This document shows positions 60,601 through 64,000 of a stretch of 64,000 nt of DNA, one piece after another (position 1 is the stretch's first letter; each line of letters starts with the position of its first letter). The DNA comes from Schlegelella_A sp965246805 (GTDB lineage: Bacteria; Pseudomonadota; Gammaproteobacteria; Burkholderiales; Burkholderiaceae_C), in NCBI GenBank assembly GCA_965246805.1, contig CBDFFO010000009.1:496001-560000 (forward strand). Reading direction: 5' to 3'. Below the pieces are notes generated by a model. It did no database searches. It was not told the DNA's origin and saw only the letters and a list, made by a program, of their open reading frames with translations. The translations under genes and the position numbers were made by a program.

Positions 60601-61779
60601 GATCTGCAACGCGCTCGCCATGTGTATCGGCTTGCCGTAGCGTTCGCGCTCCCAGGGCTCGGGGCGGGCGGTGTCGCTGAGGCCCGGCACGTCGTCGACG
60701 ACCGGCAGGTGCAGGTTCGACACGGTGAAGCCGGTCAGACCCGCCTTGGGCTTCGAGCCGCGACCGGTCGCCCCTTCGTCGCGGATTTCGCCGCCGGCGC
60801 CGGTCGACGCCCCGGGGAACGGCGAGATCGCGGTCGGGTGGTTGTGCGTCTCGACCTTCATCAGCACGTGCATCAGCTCGTCGCGCGCGCCCCAAGCGTG
60901 GCCGGCGGCGCCGTCGCCGGGCAGCCAGCGGCGGACGATGCCGCCTTCCATCACCGACGCGTTGTCGCTGTATGCGCTGACGGTGTGCTGCGGCGCCATG
61001 GCGTGGCTGTGGCGGATCATGTCGAACATCGAGCGCGCTTCGGCCACGCCGTCGATCGTGAAACGCGCGTTGAAGATCTTGTGCCGGCAGTGCTCGCTGT
61101 TCGCCTGCGCGAACATCATCAGCTCGACATCGGTCGGGTTGCGTTCGAGCATGGTGAACGCGTGCTGAAGGTAATCGATCTCGTCGTCGGAAAGCGCGAG
61201 GCCGAAGCGCTGGTCGGCGTCGACGAGCGCGGCCCTGCCGATGCCGAGGACGTCGACCCGCGCCATCGGCGGTGCAGGCCGTTCGTCGAAGAGGGCCACC
61301 GCCTCGTCGCGATGCGCCAACACGGTCTCGGTCATGCGGTCGTGCAGCACGGCAGCAACCTGCTCGAGCTGCGTGGCCGAGAGCGTGCGGGCGCCGCCGA
61401 GCGGCCCGCGCTCGAGCACGACCGTGTATTCGGTCACCCGCTCGATGCGCCGCACCGCGATGCCGCAGTTGTGCGCGATGTCGGTCGCCTTCGAGGCCCA
61501 CGGCGAGATCGAGCCCATGCGAGGCGCGACCACGAGCGTCGCCACGCTTCGCGCCGGCGCGCCTTCGAACGCGTCGCCGTACTGCAGCAGCGCCTGCAGC
61601 TGCAGGACGGCGTCGGCGGCGAGTTCGGTTTCGCTCCACACCCAGTGCACGAAGCGCGCGTGCACGGCGCCGATTTGCGGGTTGATCTCGCGCAGCGCCA
61701 CAAGCAGCGAGCGCGCCCGATAGGCCGGCAAGGCGGTGCAGCCGTCGAACGACCTGAGATGCTTCGGCAAATCGCTCAC
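57670..61779 (-). CDS. purL: Phosphoribosylformylglycinamidine synthase (single chain)
   Basis: Fourth step of de novo purine synthesis: converts FGAR, glutamine and ATP to FGAM. It is the long proteobacterial form (1369 aa): an N-terminal domain, a FGAM-synthase core with MMFAQANSEHCRHKIF, KVETHNHPTAISPFPGASTG and a GGxG-rich nucleotide region (GGPGMRIGMGGGAASS), and a C-terminal glutaminase with nucleophile Cys in FALGVCNGCQMLAALADMIP and His/Glu near LMPHPERVFRNVQMSW. Its TAG stop overlaps the TAG of the convergent arsB remnant by three bases. It is divergent from map. Confidence 0.98.
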   Translation of the reverse strand: MSDLPKHLRSFDGCTALPAYRARSLLVALREINPQIGAVHARFVHWVWSETELAADAVLQLQALLQYGDAFEGAPARSVATLVVAPRMGSISPWASKATDIAHNCGIAVRRIERVTEYTVVLERGPLGGARTLSATQLEQVAAVLHDRMTETVLAHRDEAVALFDERPAPPMARVDVLGIGRAALVDADQRFGLALSDDEIDYLQHAFTMLERNPTDVELMMFAQANSEHCRHKIFNARFTIDGVAEARSMFDMIRHSHAMAPQHTVSAYSDNASVMEGGIVRRWLPGDGAAGHAWGARDELMHVLMKVETHNHPTAISPFPGASTGAGGEIRDEGATGRGSKPKAGLTGFTVSNLHLPVVDDVPGLSDTARPEPWERERYGKPIHMASALQIMIDGPLGGAAFNNEFGRPNLAGYFRVYEQTVAGERRGYHKPIMIAGGLGVIAASQTEKIAFPAGTLLIQLGGPGMRIGMGGGAASSMTAGANAADLDFDSVQRGNPEIQRRAQEVISVCAARADNPILAIHDVGAGGISNAFPELIDGAGRGARFDLRAVLVEESGLAPKEIWCNESQERYVIALAPTSLDAFRAICERERCPFAVVGVATDARTLEVGALDPSSGHDEGAPVIDMPLDVLLGKPPKMHRDVKRVAIDLPKLALDDVKLERVAFDVLRHPTVASKRFLVTIGDRTVGGLSSRDPMVGPWQVPVADCAVTLADFTGFAGEAMAIGERSPLAVANAPASGRMAVGEAITNLLAAPFELDRVKLSCNWMAACSDDPAAPGDDAALYDTVRAVGFELCPALGISVPVGKDSLSMRARWMDPANSGERKQVSAPVSLVVTAFASLADVRGTFTPQLMAGDTTLLLVDLGAGQKRMGGSMLAQVTGQYGGGAVPDLDTPEHLKALVAAVNRMRTARLVLAYHDRSDGGLWATVCEMAFAGHLGVSVNVDMLVTEGDGISDSRAEYGDSKNWATQIGARRDELTLKALFNEELGVVIQVPSARRDEALHLLRDAGLSRMSHVIGKTNARGVMEVWRDAKNVLRVPLRDLHQAWDEVSWRIARLRGNPAMADAEHAGAGAVDDAGLHVHIAPSHLAIVGGVDETVPATATRAPLRAPALVGTRPRLAVLREQGVNSHVELSYAMAEAGFDTFDVHMTDLQTGRAMLKSFQGFVACGGFSYGDTLGAGEGWARSILFNPLLADQFAAFFACTDTFALGVCNGCQMLAALADMIPGADAWPRFTKNRSEQFEARLSLVEVLPSPSIFFSDLVGSRLPIAVAHGEGFADFSQRGDAKAVHAAMRFIDHRGAATEAYPANPNGSPGGLTAVTTADGRFTALMPHPERVFRNVQMSWTSGPVDDRSPWMRVFESARRAV

Positions 61780-61815
61780 GCGCGAGGGAAGGGGTTGGCT
61801 GGCGGCAAGCCCGCG

Positions 61816-61837
61816 ATTCTAGGACCCCGGTGATAAT
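61816..61837. promoter_or_regulatory. Divergent -10 elements for purL and map
   Basis: The 64-base gap between the two ATGs holds TAGAAT on the minus strand (61816-61821), a good -10 for purL, and GATAAT on the plus strand (61832-61837), a good -10 for map. The latter would start transcription at or next to the map ATG (61844). No clear -35 boxes or PurR-like palindrome were found. Confidence 0.35.
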
Positions 61838-61843
61838 TCGCCG

Positions 61844-62647
61844 ATGTCCATCTCGATCAAGAACGCGGCCGATGTCGAAGGCATGAGGGTCGCCGGACGC
61901 CTCGCTTCCGAAGTGCTCGATCTGCTCGCGGCCCACGTGAAGCCGGGCGTCACCACCGACGCGATCGACAAGATCGCTCACGATCACATCGTTCACGTGC
62001 AGCAGGCCGTGCCCGCGCCGCTGAACTACGCGCCGCCGGGTTACGCACCGTATCCCAAGTCGATCTGCACCTCGATCAACCACCAGGTCTGCCACGGCAT
62101 TCCGAACGACCGGCCGCTGAAGAACGGCGACATCGTCAACATCGACGTCACCGTCATCAAGGACGGTTGGCACGGTGACACCTCGCGGATGTTCATCGTC
62201 GGTGAAGGTTCGATCGCGGCCAGGCGGCTCTGCACCTTCACGTACGACGCGATGTGGAAGGGCATCGCCAAGGTGAAGCCCGGTGCGCATCTCGGCGACA
62301 TCGGCAACGCGATCCAGACCTTCGCCGAATCGAATGGCTTCTCGGTCGTGCGCGAGTTCTGCGGCCACGGCATCGGCACGCGCTTCCACGAGGAGCCGCA
62401 GGTGCTGCACTATGGCAAGCCCGGCACGCTCGAAGAGCTGGTGCCCGGCATGATGTTCACGGTCGAGCCGATGATCAACGCCGGCCGCCGCGAAATCCGA
62501 GAAATGGGCGATGGCTGGACCATCGTCACCAAGGACCGCTCGCTGTCGGCGCAGTGGGAGCACACGGTGCTCGTCACCGACACCGGCTACGAAGTGATGA
62601 CGTTGTCGGCCGGCAGCCCGCCGCCGCCGGCCTTCGTCGCCGGCTGA
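61844..62647 (+). CDS. map: Methionine aminopeptidase, type I
   Basis: Removes the N-terminal Met from new proteins; a dinuclear-metal enzyme of the pita-bread fold. The substrate His is in HQVCHGIPND. The metal ligands are Asp and Asp in NIDVTVIKDGWHGDTSRMF, His in GHGIGTRFHEEP, Glu in FTVEPMIN and Glu in QWEHTVLVTDTGYEV. Length 267 aa is normal. No ribosome site precedes ATG 61844, and a -10-like GATAAT lies only seven bases upstream, so the message may be leaderless. Four bases separate its stop from the glnD ATG, implying an operon. In many relatives map-glnD sits opposite rpsB-tsf; here purL is there instead. Confidence 0.97.
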   Translation: MSISIKNAADVEGMRVAGRLASEVLDLLAAHVKPGVTTDAIDKIAHDHIVHVQQAVPAPLNYAPPGYAPYPKSICTSINHQVCHGIPNDRPLKNGDIVNIDVTVIKDGWHGDTSRMFIVGEGSIAARRLCTFTYDAMWKGIAKVKPGAHLGDIGNAIQTFAESNGFSVVREFCGHGIGTRFHEEPQVLHYGKPGTLEELVPGMMFTVEPMINAGRREIREMGDGWTIVTKDRSLSAQWEHTVLVTDTGYEVMTLSAGSPPPPAFVAG

Positions 62648-62651
62648 TCCG

Positions 62652-64000
62652 ATGTCGACGGACGAGGCGGCGACGAGCGCTGATCTCGTATCGCCGGTGA
62701 GCGCGTCGACGGTGATCGCGCTGCCCGTCGCGTCGATCGCCGCCGGGCCGGCGCGGCCCTCGACACTCGCCGACTTTCGCGCCGCCTTCCGCGACGGCAA
62801 GGCCGCCCTCCTCGGTCACTTTCGCCGTGCACGCCCGTCTGCTCGCGAAGCCACGCGCCTGGTGCGCGACCTGGCGCGCCATGTCGACGCCACGTTGATC
62901 TCGCTCTGGAATCGCTCGGACATGCCGCCCGGCTCGTCGCTGCTCGCGGTGGGTGGATATGGCCGCGGCGAGCTGTTCCCGTACTCCGACGTCGACGTGC
63001 TCGTGCTGCTGCCCGACATCAAGGACGTGCCCGACCCGATGGACCCGGTCGAGCGCTTCATCACCACCTGCTGGGACATCGGCCTCGAGATCGGTTCGAG
63101 CGTGCGCACCGTCGGCGAATGCATCGAGATGGCGAAGTCGGACGTGACCGTGCAGACGGCACTCCTCGAATCGCGCTGTCTCGCGGGCTCGAAAACACTG
63201 TGTGTGCGCTTCTTCCGCGAGAGCGCGGCCGTGATGGACCCGCTCGCGTTCTTCCGTGCGAAGTCGCGCGAGATGACGCAGCGCCATCAGAAATACGAGA
63301 ACACGCCCTACTCGCTCGAACCGAACTGCAAGGAAAGCCCGGGCGGATTGCGCGATCTGCAGACCGTGATCTGGGTCGCGCGCGCCGCCGGGCTCGGCTC
63401 GACCTGGAAGGCGCTCGCCGCGAAAGGACTCGCGACGCCGTTCGAGGTGCAGCAGCTGCAAAGAAACGAAGGCCTGCTCAGGCTCGTGCGCGCGCGGCTT
63501 CATCTCATCGCGGGCCGGCGCGAAGACCGTCTGGTGTTCGACCTGCAGGCGGCCGTCGCCGAGAGTTTCGGCTTCTCCTCGTCGGCCACCCATCGAGCCT
63601 CCGAGGTGCTGATGCGACGCTACTACTGGGCCGCGAAGGCGGTGACGCAGCTCAACCTGATCCTGATGCTCAATATCGAGGAGCGCATCGCCGGCTTGCA
63701 GGACGCACCGATGAGCCGCATCGACGACGAGTTCCTCGAACGCGGCGGCATGATCGAGGTAGCGAGCGACGATGTCTACCAGCGCAACCCGCACGCGATT
63801 TTGAAAACGTTCCTGGCCTACCAGCAGAATATCGGCCCGAAAGGACTCTCGGCCCGAACGCTGCGCGCGCTCTACAACGCGCGCCACCTGATGGACGCCG
63901 AATTCCGCCGCGACCCGGTCAATCACGCCACGTTCATGGCGATCCTGCAGGCGGCCGGTGGCCAGACGCACGCGTTTCGCCTGATGAACGAGACCAGCGT
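62652..64000 (+). CDS. glnD: PII uridylyltransferase / uridylyl-removing enzyme GlnD (N-terminal part)
   Basis: Nitrogen sensor that uridylylates PII proteins when glutamine is low and removes UMP when it is high. The window holds the first 449 codons. Residues about 40-330 include the nucleotidyltransferase site GGYGRGELFPYSDVDVLVLL (101-120; Asp113 and Asp115 bind metal), followed by the conserved HQKYENTPYSLEPNCKESPG and GGLRDLQTVIWVARAAGLG. The end shows LKTFLAYQQNIGPKGLSART and MNETSV, which precede the HD domain. Expected full length is about 860 aa, with HD and two ACT domains outside the window. A 35-residue variable N-terminus precedes the conserved part. Start at ATG 62652, four bases after map. 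Confidence 0.96.
   Translation, partial: MSTDEAATSADLVSPVSASTVIALPVASIAAGPARPSTLADFRAAFRDGKAALLGHFRRARPSAREATRLVRDLARHVDATLISLWNRSDMPPGSSLLAVGGYGRGELFPYSDVDVLVLLPDIKDVPDPMDPVERFITTCWDIGLEIGSSVRTVGECIEMAKSDVTVQTALLESRCLAGSKTLCVRFFRESAAVMDPLAFFRAKSREMTQRHQKYENTPYSLEPNCKESPGGLRDLQTVIWVARAAGLGSTWKALAAKGLATPFEVQQLQRNEGLLRLVRARLHLIAGRREDRLVFDLQAAVAESFGFSSSATHRASEVLMRRYYWAAKAVTQLNLILMLNIEERIAGLQDAPMSRIDDEFLERGGMIEVASDDVYQRNPHAILKTFLAYQQNIGPKGLSARTLRALYNARHLMDAEFRRDPVNHATFMAILQAAGGQTHAFRLMNETS

Overview
The window reads as ordinary chromosome from a GC-rich betaproteobacterium of the order Burkholderiales, probably from the Rubrivivax/Leptothrix/Roseateles side. This is inferred from gene order and protein sequence; no database search was run. 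Supporting blocks are greA / yhbY-rlmE-ftsH-folP-glmM running into pstSCA, smc-zipA-ligA, dapD-pilU-dapE-prmB, an intracellular PHB depolymerase with a Cys nucleophile box, and a tandem glycine riboswitch in front of gcvTHP. Coding density is high, start codons are often GTG or TTG, and many neighbours overlap by 1-8 bases. No tRNA, rRNA, CRISPR array, prophage, integrase or transposase gene was seen. Layout: 1-2.4 kb phosphate uptake (pstA partial, pstC, pstS) behind a Pho box. 2.4-8.5 kb glmM, folP, ftsH and rlmE, with yhbY divergent, then greA. 8.7-13.1 kb carAB. 13.3-15.5 kb a BI-1 family membrane protein and rlmD. 15.6-20.5 kb the glycine riboswitch and the glycine cleavage operon gcvT-gcvH-gcvP. 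20.6-23.2 kb a cupin, a GST-fold protein and a PHB depolymerase. 23.2-23.9 kb a non-coding interval holding two inverted 126-bp elements with 13-bp terminal inverted repeats, around a second palindromic repeat. 23.9-30.9 kb an RND efflux pump and its adaptor, an MFS transporter and aroC. 31-33.7 kb a CBS-pair protein, then metY overlapping an alpha/beta hydrolase. 33.7-40.6 kb ligA, zipA and smc. 40.7-45.6 kb queF, dapD, pilU, dapE and prmB. 45.7-51.3 kb an ABC-F protein, ohr, an asparaginase, lexA, a Cdd1-like protein, a small unknown and a DUF1993 protein. 51.4-54.7 kb a tightly coupled run: 2-hydroxyacid dehydrogenase, MFS transporter and a two-gene ChrA transporter. 54.7-64 kb upp, rlmB, a DUF1624 acyltransferase-like protein, an arsenite-transporter remnant with an internal deletion, purL, map and partial glnD. 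Functionally this is mostly housekeeping: cell envelope and lysine precursors (glmM, dapD, dapE), nucleotides and folate (carAB, purL, upp, folP), one-carbon flow (gcv), rRNA, tRNA and ribosome modification (rlmE, rlmD, rlmB, prmB, queF), protein turnover and maturation (ftsH, map), DNA maintenance (ligA, smc, lexA), and phosphate/nitrogen sensing (pst, glnD). I found no convincing new defence or mobile system. The items most worth a second look are the paired repeat elements at 23.2-23.9 kb, the deleted arsB-like gene at 57.1-57.7 kb, the metY-hydrolase coupling, the 51.4-54.7 kb run, and two small poorly characterised genes downstream of lexA.
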